Shown here: positions 54,823 through 63,487 of the stretch, in pieces
How the letters are laid out: every line of letters starts with the position of its first letter
Numbering within the stretch: position 1 is the first letter of the stretch
NCBI GenBank assembly: GCA_002721895.1
Contig: PBLV01000006.1
Coordinates: forward strand, 157,032-221,031
Direction of reading: 5' to 3'
Length of the DNA: 64,000 nt
Origin: Verrucomicrobiales bacterium
GTDB taxonomy: Bacteria > Verrucomicrobiota > Verrucomicrobiae > Limisphaerales > UBA1100
Position numbers and translations under genes: made by a program
The notes under the pieces: generated by a model
The model's input: the letters and a program-made list of their open reading frames with translations, nothing else
Told to the model about the DNA's origin: nothing
The model's database searches: none

Positions 54823-56337
54823 TCAAGCCTCGGCGCGCACCCAACCATGGGCAGCATTTTCACGGTGACCACCCTCGTCGAGATACGCGGTCTTCAACCG
54901 TGTCAAGGTGTCCTTGGGGAATTGCTTCAGCTTGGCTTTCAAGTCCACTTTGTAAACCTTGGCGGCATTCAGGCCAAAAATCTTCGCCTTGTCTTCCTTT
55001 GTCAGCTTTTTGTATCCGAAACGCTCACACAACTCATCGGAAATCTGGAAGCGCTTGAACGCCTCGATCACCCATTGCGGCGAACCCCACCACAGACAGT
55101 CCGTGCCCCAGATGACATGATCCGCGCCGTAGTACTTCACGTTCTTGCCGATGAGATGTTGTGCCATCAGCGGATGCAAGACCGCCAATAGACCAAACGA
55201 CGACCCAATCTCACAATACACATTGTCCATTTTTGGATTGCGCTGCTTGATCTTCATCAGCTCGTTGTGCCAGACAAAGTCGCCCGTCTTTGGATCAAAA
55301 AACTTCGGATCCTTGAATCCCGCCTCGCCCGGCCCGTGCTTCAACGCCGAGTGGTACACCACAAAGCTCAAGTCCGGGTGATCCACTGCCGCCTTCTCCA
55401 CGTCGCCCGGATGCGTGAAATGCCCCAGCCGCCGAGACTGGCTCGCAAACCCCTTGTGACAACTGAACACCTTTAGCCCAAGCTTCTTCGACTTCTCATA
55501 AAACGGATATGCCATCTTTTCGTCATCCATCCGGAATCCGTTCCCGCTGCGCCCCGGATCCATGTGGCAGTACCATTTCCAACTATCGATGCCATATTGC
55601 TTCACTTCGCGCTCCATTTGTTCGAACAATTCCGCGAAATTAGGCTTCTTGTTTTTACGGTCCCAATAGTGATTTGGCGCGCAGTTCCCCTGGCACAACA
55701 CACGCTTGGATCCCGTCAGTTCATTCAGTTGCTTCTTCGACTGTGACATCAGCCAACTCGGCAATATGCCGCCGCCACGTTTCGGACCATCCAGCAACTT
55801 GCCTTCCCGATCACGATGAAACTCCTTACCCGGGATCCCTGAGATCACCGCCATGGAAGTGTCGCTATCAAAGAAAATCTCCTTCACAAAATTATTGAAG
55901 CCGTACGACTCCGGCCGGTTATCCAGCTTCACCCCCAGCCCTTTGACAATGAGATTTGTGAATGCACGCATCCCCAAGGGCACACCATTCGTAAAATGTG
56001 TCTGCACATCAAAAATGAAATAGTCACCCTTTGGCCATTTTTCCTCATGAGCCGCCGGTTCCAACGTCTCCTTCTCGTCCACTTCCCAGTAATTTCCGTA
56101 TACCTCATTTGCCGCCAGAAACGCCGTCGCCATTCCCATTGAGCTGCGCATAAACTCACGCCGCCCCATCCCCAGCGCCTTGGCTTTTGCCTCTGACAGT
56201 TCGCCAATCCGCCGCTCCCATCGCTTCTGCTCCTCCGTTTGCGGTCTCGGAATAAATTCCTCATTGGAAACCACCTGTGTCGGGATGGGTGAATCCACAC
56301 CCACCTTCGCATCCCTTTCAAATTTTGGAACCCACAT
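54823..56337 (-). CDS. Amidohydrolase-2-family protein with internal Tat motif
   Basis: 504 residues. An unusual 56-residue N-terminal region ([20 protein letters not shown] onwards) precedes a twin-arginine motif, [24 protein letters not shown], at 58-80. The rest is an amidohydrolase-2 barrel: [43 protein letters not shown], and [20 protein letters not shown], which holds the catalytic Asp. It starts two bases after the cytochrome-like gene stop. Decarboxylase or hydrolase activity on a small acid is possible; the substrate is unknown. Confidence 0.85.
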   Translation of the reverse strand: MWVPKFERDAKVGVDSPIPTQVVSNEEFIPRPQTEEQKRWERRIGELSEAKAKALGMGRREFMRSSMGMATAFLAANEVYGNYWEVDEKETLEPAAHEEKWPKGDYFIFDVQTHFTNGVPLGMRAFTNLIVKGLGVKLDNRPESYGFNNFVKEIFFDSDTSMAVISGIPGKEFHRDREGKLLDGPKRGGGILPSWLMSQSKKQLNELTGSKRVLCQGNCAPNHYWDRKNKKPNFAELFEQMEREVKQYGIDSWKWYCHMDPGRSGNGFRMDDEKMAYPFYEKSKKLGLKVFSCHKGFASQSRRLGHFTHPGDVEKAAVDHPDLSFVVYHSALKHGPGEAGFKDPKFFDPKTGDFVWHNELMKIKQRNPKMDNVYCEIGSSFGLLAVLHPLMAQHLIGKNVKYYGADHVIWGTDCLWWGSPQWVIEAFKRFQISDELCERFGYKKLTKEDKAKIFGLNAAKVYKVDLKAKLKQFPKDTLTRLKTAYLDEGGHRENAAHGWVRAEA

Positions 56338-56339
56338 AA

Positions 56340-57863
56340 CTAATCCCGCCCCTTCCCAAGGCGATCACGCGCCCTTTCAAGTTCCCGCCGATCCAAATCA
56401 CCGCTTGAATCCGCATCAACCTTGTCGAATGATTTTAGCAGCCAGCGAGGGGCCTCCACCTTATTAATTTTCCCATCTCCATTCTTGTCACCCCGCATGA
56501 TACCCGCGACAACGGCCGCCCATAATCCGCCGCCGGCTTGGGCGGGCCGATTACGCCGGGCATTGTAATGATTTCGAGCGTGCCGCCCCAACGCGGTGTG
56601 AAGAGAACGCATGTCTGACAAGTTCTTAGGCTTCACCGCCAACGTCAGGCTCCCCATCTCATCCGTAGACTGCAATCCCCATCTTACCCTCCGGGGTGGG
56701 TTGTGGGGGTTGGAGGGATTGCCCTCTGAGTTGTCCCAGACAATCGTGGTATCCAGCCGCGTCCCCTTCGGCAGCGAAACGAATTCCGAATAGTTGTATT
56801 CCTCCTGCCAAGTAAAGTCCCAGTCCGGAATATGGATCAACTCCTTCTTCGCTCCATTGGGTAACGTCGCCGTCATTCGCATTTGCTTGCCCAAATAATG
56901 CGCATGAGCGCTTACGGAAAATGCCTCCAAGTCAACAGGAAGCACAAACGAATCCTCCACCGTGTAGTCCTTTACCCCAGCCGGGATATCCACCCGCGAA
57001 AGCGCCCCAAACTGTGGCGGCATCTGAATGGCTGTAAAGACATCCGTCGGAGGCTTGTCCGAAAAATAAATCCCGACTGTTGAAACCTCTTTTTCCGGTT
57101 TTCCCGAGAGATGAAAATGCATGTCCAGAATCAAGTCCGAACCCGCCGGCAATCGATACGCCAAGCCCTCCGGCAAAAACCGCGCACTGCCACCCACAGC
57201 CCAGCCACCCAGACTGCGCGGCCCCAGCGCATTTCCGTCACCCATGCCCCTAAAGCCAGGCGTTGGACTCCGAGCATCCAGTCGGCGAGCCAAGCCCGAG
57301 GTGTCGTACCGGAATAAGCTATGATGCACCACCGCCGGCGCCCCCGGCTTGAACTCGACCGCCTTCACCCATTTCGTCTCGCGAATGTCCAGCGGGATGA
57401 CAAAGCTCCGGTAAATGTCGCGCCCCGCCGCAGGCACCGGATAAGGCTCCTTCATTTTAACGACCAAGTCCGGCTTCCCCAGCCTCCAGCCTGGAGTAAA
57501 AGTCGGCCGTTTCGGAAGCTTTTTCGGATCCCCTTCCGGCATGCCCCCTTCCACCCAGCGGGTCAACGTCTCAATTTCGCCATCCTTCAATCCACGGGCG
57601 CCCTCAAACTGATAATCAGCCGAGGTCGCATGCCACGGCGGCATGAAGCCACTTTCCGTCACCCGCACAATCAACCTGCCTCGTTTGCGAACATCTTCAT
57701 AGCTGATGAATTCAAACGGTGCACCCTCACCCTTACGATGGCACGAGGTGCAATTGTTGAAAATGATCGGAGCCACATGCTCTGAAAAGTTCGGCACTCC
57801 CCCCCCGGCGGCAACAAAGGCCGGCATGATCAAAAACAGAAACAACTTGGATAATTTATTCAT
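56340..57863 (-). CDS. Cytochrome c / copper-monooxygenase-like protein with EF-hand tail
   Basis: 507 residues with a signal peptide ([14 protein letters not shown]). A c-type haem site [12 protein letters not shown] is at residues 37-48 (C38, C41, H42) with a distal Met in SGFMPPWH. Residues 130-420 resemble the copper type II ascorbate-dependent monooxygenase fold: [21 protein letters not shown] and [13 protein letters not shown] provide His and Met ligands. The tail has EF-hand-like loops [12 protein letters not shown] and [12 protein letters not shown]. Such fusions are PVC-typical; activity is untested. Confidence 0.85.
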   Translation of the reverse strand: MNKLSKLFLFLIMPAFVAAGGGVPNFSEHVAPIIFNNCTSCHRKGEGAPFEFISYEDVRKRGRLIVRVTESGFMPPWHATSADYQFEGARGLKDGEIETLTRWVEGGMPEGDPKKLPKRPTFTPGWRLGKPDLVVKMKEPYPVPAAGRDIYRSFVIPLDIRETKWVKAVEFKPGAPAVVHHSLFRYDTSGLARRLDARSPTPGFRGMGDGNALGPRSLGGWAVGGSARFLPEGLAYRLPAGSDLILDMHFHLSGKPEKEVSTVGIYFSDKPPTDVFTAIQMPPQFGALSRVDIPAGVKDYTVEDSFVLPVDLEAFSVSAHAHYLGKQMRMTATLPNGAKKELIHIPDWDFTWQEEYNYSEFVSLPKGTRLDTTIVWDNSEGNPSNPHNPPRRVRWGLQSTDEMGSLTLAVKPKNLSDMRSLHTALGRHARNHYNARRNRPAQAGGGLWAAVVAGIMRGDKNGDGKINKVEAPRWLLKSFDKVDADSSGDLDRRELERARDRLGKGRD

Positions 57864-57908
57864 AGGATTTCTGAGCTATATAAGCCAACAAACGGCCAGA
57901 GGTTACAA

Positions 57909-59168
57909 TCATTCACCACTAATGCACCAAAGGTGGTTGTAGGTCCGGATAAACAACTCACCACCCGAAACCGCGATGGACGATTGCGTGGTTTCCCCCA
58001 GTGAGTTGGTCGCAACCAATTCAAATTTTGGCGCCGCCTTCAGTACAAATACATCTGCCGACTGGTTCATGGCATACAACCTCCCCCCTGCAAAGACCAT
58101 TGAAGACCAGGATCCACCCCGCGCCCCTTTCCCCTTCAGTCTCTCCTCCCAGACCACTTTGCCGGATTTCACATTAATGCATTGCGCCACTCCGGTCGCA
58201 TTCTGAATATAAACGTGCCCCTCATGCATGACGCCTGAGCCAATCCGTTGCTGCTCCTTTGGGCGTGCCCAAAGCCGGTGCGTTTTCGTCACATCCCCCT
58301 TGCCCCCCAACCGCGCTGCTAACGCTGTGCCGCCATAGCCGCCCATCGCCACTGCAATTCCCTCATCGAAAATAGGCGACGTGTAAACCAGAGAATTCAA
58401 ACCGCCACACGACCACACTTCCTTCCCGTTTGCCGGTTCAAAAGCCACCAACCGCCCCGGATAACTCATCAACAATTGATCCCGGCCGTTAACAGAAACC
58501 ACAATTGGCGTCGTCCATGAACCAATCCACTTGCCGCGTTGACCATCCTTCTTGACCCCCGAATCACCGCCCAGCTCATCATGCCGCCAAACTTCCGTTC
58601 CGTTAGCCTTGTTCAAAGCCACCAAGAATGTCGGATCGCCGGGGCCATGGTTCAAGATCACCAAGTCCTTGTAAATCACCGGCGAGGCCGCGTTACCCCA
58701 AATGTGCCGTTGCACCCCCAAGTCACGCCGCCACAACTCCTTTCCATCCATGTCGTAACAAACAATTCCTGCCGAGCCATGCGAAACCACCACCCGCTCA
58801 CCATCCGTCGCTGGCGACGCCGAGCAATACGGATTCGTCCGGTGAGTCAACTCGTTCTCCCGAAAGAGCACACTACTGCGCCACAACTCTCTCCCATTCT
58901 TCCTGTTTAGACACAACAACATCCGCCGCCCCACCTGCTCAATCGCCTGAGTCACAAACACCTTGTCCCCCCACACAATCGGCGAAGAATTTCCGCGCTC
59001 CGGCAGCGGCACCTTCCATTTAACATTTTTGGTGGTCGACCATTTAATCGGCAACCCCTTGCCCATGCTCACACCTGTTCCCGCCGGCCCGCGCCAAGCC
59101 GGCCAATTGTCAGCAAAAAGTGAAACACCAGTCAAAACTAGCACGAGAGAGATACGAATAGATGTCAT
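57909..59168 (-). CDS. Secreted PQQ-like propeller protein
   Basis: About 419 residues from the ATG at 59168, with a signal peptide (SIRISLVLVLTGVSLFA) then DNWPAWRGPAGTGVSMGKGLPIKWS. Blades include MLLCLNRKNGRELWRSS, IVCYDMDGKELWRRDLG, LVALNKANGTEVWRHDE and LVAFEPANGKEVWSCGG. It is the first gene of a minus-strand set (propeller, cytochrome/copper enzyme, amidohydrolase, propeller, small protein). The frame is open to 59321, but only the 59168 start gives a signal peptide. Confidence 0.9.
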   Translation of the reverse strand: MTSIRISLVLVLTGVSLFADNWPAWRGPAGTGVSMGKGLPIKWSTTKNVKWKVPLPERGNSSPIVWGDKVFVTQAIEQVGRRMLLCLNRKNGRELWRSSVLFRENELTHRTNPYCSASPATDGERVVVSHGSAGIVCYDMDGKELWRRDLGVQRHIWGNAASPVIYKDLVILNHGPGDPTFLVALNKANGTEVWRHDELGGDSGVKKDGQRGKWIGSWTTPIVVSVNGRDQLLMSYPGRLVAFEPANGKEVWSCGGLNSLVYTSPIFDEGIAVAMGGYGGTALAARLGGKGDVTKTHRLWARPKEQQRIGSGVMHEGHVYIQNATGVAQCINVKSGKVVWEERLKGKGARGGSWSSMVFAGGRLYAMNQSADVFVLKAAPKFELVATNSLGETTQSSIAVSGGELFIRTYNHLWCISGE

Positions 59169-59319
59169 CCGGTGATGATAACATCCGCCATCACCTCGTC
59201 CAGTCATAGTATGCAATTCAAACAGTGCTGGCCTCACACCTTGCTCCCGTATCCGTGCAATACAAACTTTCAGACTCAAGGCGATTGACCTCAAACAGTC
59301 AATCAGGTGAACTTCTCGC

Positions 59320-59694
59320 ATGTCCGAACCAAACCTTCAGACAAGCACAAAAACTCTGGGATTGAACAAATACCAACGCCACATCTTCCTGTGTGCAGAT
59401 CAGACGGATGCCAAATGCTGTGCCAAGGAGGCTGGCTTGGAGTCTTGGGATTATCTGAAGAACCGACTGAAGGAACTGGGTTTGGTGGGTGCCAAACCGC
59501 AGGTGTTTCGCACGAAGGCCAATTGCCTGCGGGTTTGCCTGCGCGGGCCAGTGGCCGTGGTTTATCCGGAGGGTACCTGGTACCATTCCTGTACCCCGGA
59601 GGTGCTGGAGCGGATCATCCAGGAACACCTGATTGCCGGGCGCGTGGTGGAGGAGTACGCGTTTGCCGGCGCGGAGAATTGCCGCTTGGGTTAG
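59320..59694 (+). CDS. Thioredoxin-like [2Fe-2S] ferredoxin
   Basis: 124 residues, no signal. [19 protein letters not shown] gives the first Cys ligands (C25 and C33 or C34), and [22 protein letters not shown] gives C69 and C73 in the Cys-x3-Cys pattern. This is the arrangement of the thioredoxin-fold 2Fe-2S ferredoxins (shethna-type and NuoE-like). Such proteins carry electrons or protect enzymes in soluble pathways. It is convergent with the selenoprotein candidate. Its TAG and that gene's TAA overlap by 3 bases if UGA is read through. Confidence 0.9.
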   Translation: MSEPNLQTSTKTLGLNKYQRHIFLCADQTDAKCCAKEAGLESWDYLKNRLKELGLVGAKPQVFRTKANCLRVCLRGPVAVVYPEGTWYHSCTPEVLERIIQEHLIAGRVVEEYAFAGAENCRLG

Positions 59695-60221
59695 CCGTGA
59701 ATGCAGCTTTCCACGTAATCCACGATGAGTTGATCTTCGTCGCCGGCAACGAGGGTGACGCGCAGAAGTTCGGCAGGGTCGACGTTCTTCTCACGGAAGA
59801 ACTGGCGGTCGCCGCCTCAGCCGTACATTAAATCCGCGGGCAGGGCGCCCTCGAGCTTGGCACGGGCCTTGACGATCAGGCGCGGGAGCCAGGCGACGCC
59901 GGCAATCTCATCGGTCTTGGCGGGAAATTCCTCCATCTCCATTCGGCGCGCGGCGGGTTGGCCCCGGAGGTCGTTGAGAAAATAGTCGCGCCGCACGGCC
60001 TGCAATTCCTCGACGTGCTCGTAAACGACATCGCCCCAGCGCACGTAGTCGTCACAGAAATCAAACATCTCCTGTGTGCTGCAACCGATGGATTCGAGAA
60101 AGGCGGGTTCGTCGCCTTCGAACATTGTTTCGGGCGATTGCCGGCCGGCTTCATGGCGTTCGACGCCCTTAAAGAAAAGGTCGCGAAACTGTGTTTGCCA
60201 CTCGTTGGGTTCGGTGCTCAT
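59691..60221 (-). CDS. DUF5069-like protein with in-frame UGA: selenoprotein candidate
   Basis: 176 codons from ATG 60221 to TAA 59691-59693, with one in-frame UGA at 59819-59817 (codon 135). Up to it the protein reads as helical cytoplasmic, with [19 protein letters not shown] and DLMYG. After it the frame continues [20 protein letters not shown] then [16 protein letters not shown] align YG-U-GGDR with the Y-x-C motif of DUF5069 (WL-R-I-KAR-KL preceding), so UGA replaces a family Cys. A SECIS-like hairpin follows. Without readthrough the gene stops at 59817 and leaves a 122-base gap. A nonsense mutation is the main alternative. The start overlaps the isomerase stop (TAATG). Confidence 0.72.
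59784..59802 (-). promoter_or_regulatory. SECIS-like hairpin after the UGA codon
   Basis: On the minus strand, GTTCTTC-CGTGA-GAAGAAC forms a perfect 7-bp stem with a 5-base loop. The stem starts 14 bases and the loop 21 bases after the UGA (59817). The loop carries G at its second position. The published bacterial SECIS model asks for a loop of 3-14 bases, G in the first two loop positions and 16-37 bases from UGA to loop, and all three are met. A second short hairpin, GGCGG-CGA-CCGCC, directly follows the UGA. Confidence 0.65.
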
Positions 60222-61045
60222 TAGCCGCGCAGGTTGACTTCGGCCATTAACTTGTCCGTCGAGGTGTAGGCTTCGGTGACCCACTCGACGATCTTGCTCG
60301 GATCGGGCGCATATTCCAGCTCGAGGCTGATGGCGCCGTCGAAGTCGAGATCCTTGATCGCCTGCAGGTACGGTTGGAAAGGCACCACGCCGTGGCCGGG
60401 AGGCAGGTCTCCGTGCACTTTGCCGTCGCAATCGGAAATGTGCACGTGCCCGGCGCGGCCCTTGAGGGCGGCGAGGCTTTCGGGCGGGCTGTCGCTGAGG
60501 AGCATGTGGCTGATGTCGATATTCGCCTTCACGGCGGGGCGGTCAACATCGGTCAGGTAACGGTCCATCTCGGCGATGGTGTTGACGAGCGACATGTGGA
60601 AGGGCTCCAGCTCGATGACGATCTCGAGGTCGCGCTCGGCGGCGTAATCGCCCAGCACCTGCACGTTCTCCACGGCGAAGCGCCATTGTTCTTCCGGCGG
60701 GATGACTTCCTTTTGCCAAATGTATTCGCCGATCACGAGGAGGTAATTCTTCGCTCCGAGCGTGGCAGCCATGTCGAGGTAACGTTTGCACCGCTCGACG
60801 TGGAATTGTTGTACGGACGGGTTGAAATCCACGAGGCCCACGCTCACGCCGACTACGCTGATGATGGGCAGCTGCAGTTCGTCGCAGGTTTGTTTGATGG
60901 TGGCGATGCGGTCATCGGCGTTGTCATCAAGTGGATCCTGGAAAATATCCACGCAATCAAAGCCGAGTTCCTTGGTCTTGTGCAGCCCGTCGACCAGCCC
61001 GATGCCGTGCTGTTCCCAGGCGGAGTTAATCATTCCGAGTTTCAT
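60221..61045 (-). CDS. Sugar phosphate isomerase/epimerase-family TIM-barrel protein
   Basis: 274 residues. The AP-endonuclease-2/xylose-isomerase-like barrel is shown by KLGMINSAWEQHG, GFDCVDIFQDPLDDN, VIELEPFHMSLVNT, KANIDISHMLLSD and GRAGHVHISDCDGK then DGAISLELEY, with the usual metal-binding Glu, Asp and His. It probably isomerises or epimerises a keto sugar or inositol derivative. Its stop overlaps the DUF5069-like start. Before the cassette insertion it would have followed the Gfo/Idh/MocA gene directly, so these enzymes form one pathway. Confidence 0.9.
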   Translation of the reverse strand: MKLGMINSAWEQHGIGLVDGLHKTKELGFDCVDIFQDPLDDNADDRIATIKQTCDELQLPIISVVGVSVGLVDFNPSVQQFHVERCKRYLDMAATLGAKNYLLVIGEYIWQKEVIPPEEQWRFAVENVQVLGDYAAERDLEIVIELEPFHMSLVNTIAEMDRYLTDVDRPAVKANIDISHMLLSDSPPESLAALKGRAGHVHISDCDGKVHGDLPPGHGVVPFQPYLQAIKDLDFDGAISLELEYAPDPSKIVEWVTEAYTSTDKLMAEVNLRG

Positions 61046-61050
61046 GTTTT

Positions 61051-61557
61051 GAAAAGTAAAAGGTTAAAAGGAGAAAGTAAAAGCCACAGGTTAAAAGTCA
61101 AAAGTGATCGGTCAATCGCGTTTTTTGCGGAGGGTGATGAGACTGGCGCCGAGGATGTTCGAGATTTCTTTGGCCTCTTGCAGGAGCGGGGCGATGGTGG
61201 TGGATGGGATGTTCATTCCGTCGCGGAGGAGGCAAAGCCAGTATTTGGTTTCGTTGGCGGACTTGAGGGCAATGTCGTAAAAGCGCCTGAAATCGCGTTT
61301 CGAGCTGGCGGCTTTCGCCTCGATGATGTTTGCACCGATGGACGTGGCCGAACGCACGAGTTGGTTAATTAGAATCGATTGCAGCTTTTTCTCCGGCAGC
61401 GCATTTGCCATTTTCAAAATATCCACCGAAAACTGATAAGCCCGCCGCTTAATATCCGATGCCGCTTGCGTGCTTGTGCCTTCACTATCAGTAACCATAT
61501 CTCAAAAATTTGAATTTTGACTTGTGGCTTTTACTTTCTACTTTTCACTTTTTACTT
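61051..61557. mobile_element. Inverted-repeat cassette carrying a four-helix-bundle gene
   Basis: A 387-base gene (61112-61498) is bracketed by inverted, A- and T-rich repeats of about 50 bases, 61051-61106 and 61511-61557. The core TGTGGCTTTTACTTTCT (17 bases, exact) is at 61523-61539 with its complement at 61072-61088, and the flanking text (TTTTGACTT, CTTTT, TTTTTACTT) matches with small gaps. The unit splits an otherwise tight minus-strand operon and supplies the last codons and stop of the upstream oxidoreductase gene. No transposase is present. Confidence 0.65.
61112..61498 (-). CDS. Four-helix-bundle protein (23S-IVP/S23 type)
   Basis: 128 residues. The S23/four-helix-bundle pattern is clear: KRRAYQFSVDILKMANALP, QLVRSATSIGANIIEAKAASSKRDFRRFYDIALKSANETKYWL, and LLQEAKEISNILGASLITL. 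This family occurs in 23S rRNA intervening sequences and as the accessory subunit (bAvd) of diversity-generating retroelements; free-standing copies have no settled function. No reverse transcriptase or rRNA is nearby. The flanking inverted repeats indicate that it moves as a cassette. Confidence 0.9.
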   Translation of the reverse strand: MVTDSEGTSTQAASDIKRRAYQFSVDILKMANALPEKKLQSILINQLVRSATSIGANIIEAKAASSKRDFRRFYDIALKSANETKYWLCLLRDGMNIPSTTIAPLLQEAKEISNILGASLITLRKKRD

Positions 61558-62626
61558 CAGCCAAGCTCACCGCCCGGTGTTGCTCGGCGCTAATATAAGC
61601 CGCTTCCACCAGAGCCATGGTGTTTAAATTATCCCGACCGTCGATGGCCGGTGGGTTGCCGGTCTCCAGCCCGATGAGCAGCTGCGCCATGGTGCCAATG
61701 AAGGCGTCGGGGAACCAGCTTTCTTGCCACGTCGGCGCAGTGAAATCTTCATCGCCCTTGGTGGCGTAGCGGATGGTGGACGGTGTGGTGTACGGATCCT
61801 GACACCAGCCGATGTCGCCGATGGCAAGACCATCCATGCCCTCGATACGCCATTCGATGCCGATGTCGGCCGGGGCGCCTTCGCGCGCGGGGCCGGTCCA
61901 AGTGTCGTCAATGGCGATAGCGCGCAGGCCATTTTCATATTCGAGAATGTAACTGGCGATGCCGTCGGTGTGGGGAAAGGTGGTGCGCGGATCGGGGCGG
62001 GTGGTGCAGTAGATTCGCTCGGGATCGCCGAGCCAGTAGCGGAAAGTATCCATGTGATGGATGGACATGATGCGCAGGGTGACCCAGCCCTGGCGCTCCT
62101 GCCACGGCATCCAGTGGGGGATGCCGCGCATGTCGATGGTGGCGAGCACGGGATCGCCGATGGTGCCGTTTTCGAGCAACGTTTTGCCGGCGCGCACGGA
62201 TTGGTCGTAGCGCATGTTTTGGTTCACGGCCAAGACAATGCCGGCGGCTTCGCAGGCTTCGACCGCCTCAACGGCCTCCGCGTAATTCGCACCCAGCGGT
62301 TTCTGCGCCAGAATGCCTTTGGCCGTGCCGCGCGCACAGGCGGCCTTGATGATCTCGAGTTGGTTGTCCGGCGGCACGGCGAGATCCAGCACCTCGATGG
62401 ATTCGTCATCAAGCAACTGGTCGATGGTGCTATGCACTTTGCCGATGTTGTGCGCCTCAGCGCAGGCGGCGGCGTTGACCTGCGTGCGGCTGGCGATGGC
62501 GACGGGGTTGAAGCCGGCCTTGCCGTAGGCGACCAAATGGCAGTCGCTCATGATGAAGCCGCTGCCGACGCAGCCGATGCGCCAGTCTTTGCGCTCGGGG
62601 AGTTCGGAATGAATGTTGAGGTTCAT
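61538..62626 (-). CDS. Gfo/Idh/MocA-family oxidoreductase
   Basis: 362 residues, cytoplasmic (no Tat signal, unlike the member at 26717). The Rossmann opening is RIGCVGSGFIMSDCHL. VLDLAVPPDNQLEIIKAACARG, KGILAQKPLGANYAEA and LAVNQNMRYDQSVRAG follow, with Lys in QKP as the likely catalytic residue. Oxidation of a cyclitol or sugar is likely. The last residues (VKSEK) are encoded by the inverted repeat of the downstream cassette, so the original C-terminus may have been altered. The start is ATGA-coupled to the oxygenase gene. Confidence 0.9.
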   Translation of the reverse strand: MNLNIHSELPERKDWRIGCVGSGFIMSDCHLVAYGKAGFNPVAIASRTQVNAAACAEAHNIGKVHSTIDQLLDDESIEVLDLAVPPDNQLEIIKAACARGTAKGILAQKPLGANYAEAVEAVEACEAAGIVLAVNQNMRYDQSVRAGKTLLENGTIGDPVLATIDMRGIPHWMPWQERQGWVTLRIMSIHHMDTFRYWLGDPERIYCTTRPDPRTTFPHTDGIASYILEYENGLRAIAIDDTWTGPAREGAPADIGIEWRIEGMDGLAIGDIGWCQDPYTTPSTIRYATKGDEDFTAPTWQESWFPDAFIGTMAQLLIGLETGNPPAIDGRDNLNTMALVEAAYISAEQHRAVSLAEVKSEK

Positions 62627-63456
62627 GTGGAGGCTTTTTCGCCGGCGCCGGTCGTGGCGTCCGCGGCAGGATCCCAGAAATCGGTTTTACTCTCGAACAG
62701 CTTCGCGCCCATTTCCTTGATGGCGGTGTCGGGCAGTTTCTCGAGCGGGGCGTAGCGCGGGTGATGGGAATCCTTGTAGGGATCGTTGTGCTTGGTGTTG
62801 TAGCAGCAAATGAGTGACCAGCGCGGATCAGGCGAGGTGTTTTGATCGGAGCGATGGAGGAGGTTGCTGTGGAAGAAGAGCGTGTCGCCGGGGTTCAGCT
62901 CCACGTAAACGAGCTCCATCACTTTCACGGCTTCATCGGTGCGCTCGGGATCGGCGCCGGTCTGGTCGCCGTAACGACCGTGCTCGATGCGGCCCATTTT
63001 GTGGGAGCCCTTGAGCACCTGCAGGCAGCCGTTGGCGCGGGTGTTGGGATCGACCGCAATAAAAGCGGAGCCCATGTCTGGCCAGAGGCAGCCGTTTTGG
63101 TACCAGTAACCGTAATCCTGATGCCAGCTCCACGCGCCGCCGGTGCGCGGCTGCTTGATGCTCATCTTGCTGTGGTAATGATACACCTCATCGCCGAGAA
63201 GGGCTTCCATGGCGTTGACGACGCGTTCGCTGCGGGCGATGGCGCCCCAGAGATCTTCGCCGGCGGAATTCCATAGCACCAGCTGCGCCTTGCCGCCTTC
63301 GCCGTCCTCCAAATCGTAGGCGTGATCCTGGAAGGATTGATCGGCCTGTGCGGCGGCGCGAAGGATGCCCGCCTCTTCGGCATCAAACAGGCCGGGGATG
63401 ATGAGATAACCGTCCTCTTCAAAGGACGCAATTTGGTCGGCGGAAACCGAAGGCAT
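62623..63456 (-). CDS. Phytanoyl-CoA-dioxygenase-family protein
   Basis: 277 residues from the ATG at 63456; the frame is open further upstream without a better start. The PhyH opening is SFEEDGYLIIPGLFDAEEA. The Fe(II) site is WSWHQDYGYWYQ (HxD) and the distal His in FFHSNLLHRSDQN, with the 2-oxoglutarate Arg following (PRWSLICCYN). It hydroxylates an unknown organic substrate. It is coupled by overlap to the Gfo/Idh/MocA gene, suggesting hydroxylation then oxidation in one pathway. Confidence 0.9.
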   Translation of the reverse strand: MPSVSADQIASFEEDGYLIIPGLFDAEEAGILRAAAQADQSFQDHAYDLEDGEGGKAQLVLWNSAGEDLWGAIARSERVVNAMEALLGDEVYHYHSKMSIKQPRTGGAWSWHQDYGYWYQNGCLWPDMGSAFIAVDPNTRANGCLQVLKGSHKMGRIEHGRYGDQTGADPERTDEAVKVMELVYVELNPGDTLFFHSNLLHRSDQNTSPDPRWSLICCYNTKHNDPYKDSHHPRYAPLEKLPDTAIKEMGAKLFESKTDFWDPAADATTGAGEKAST

Positions 63457-63487
63457 GCGGCAACGATGCCGAGCGGCCCGCCGACTG

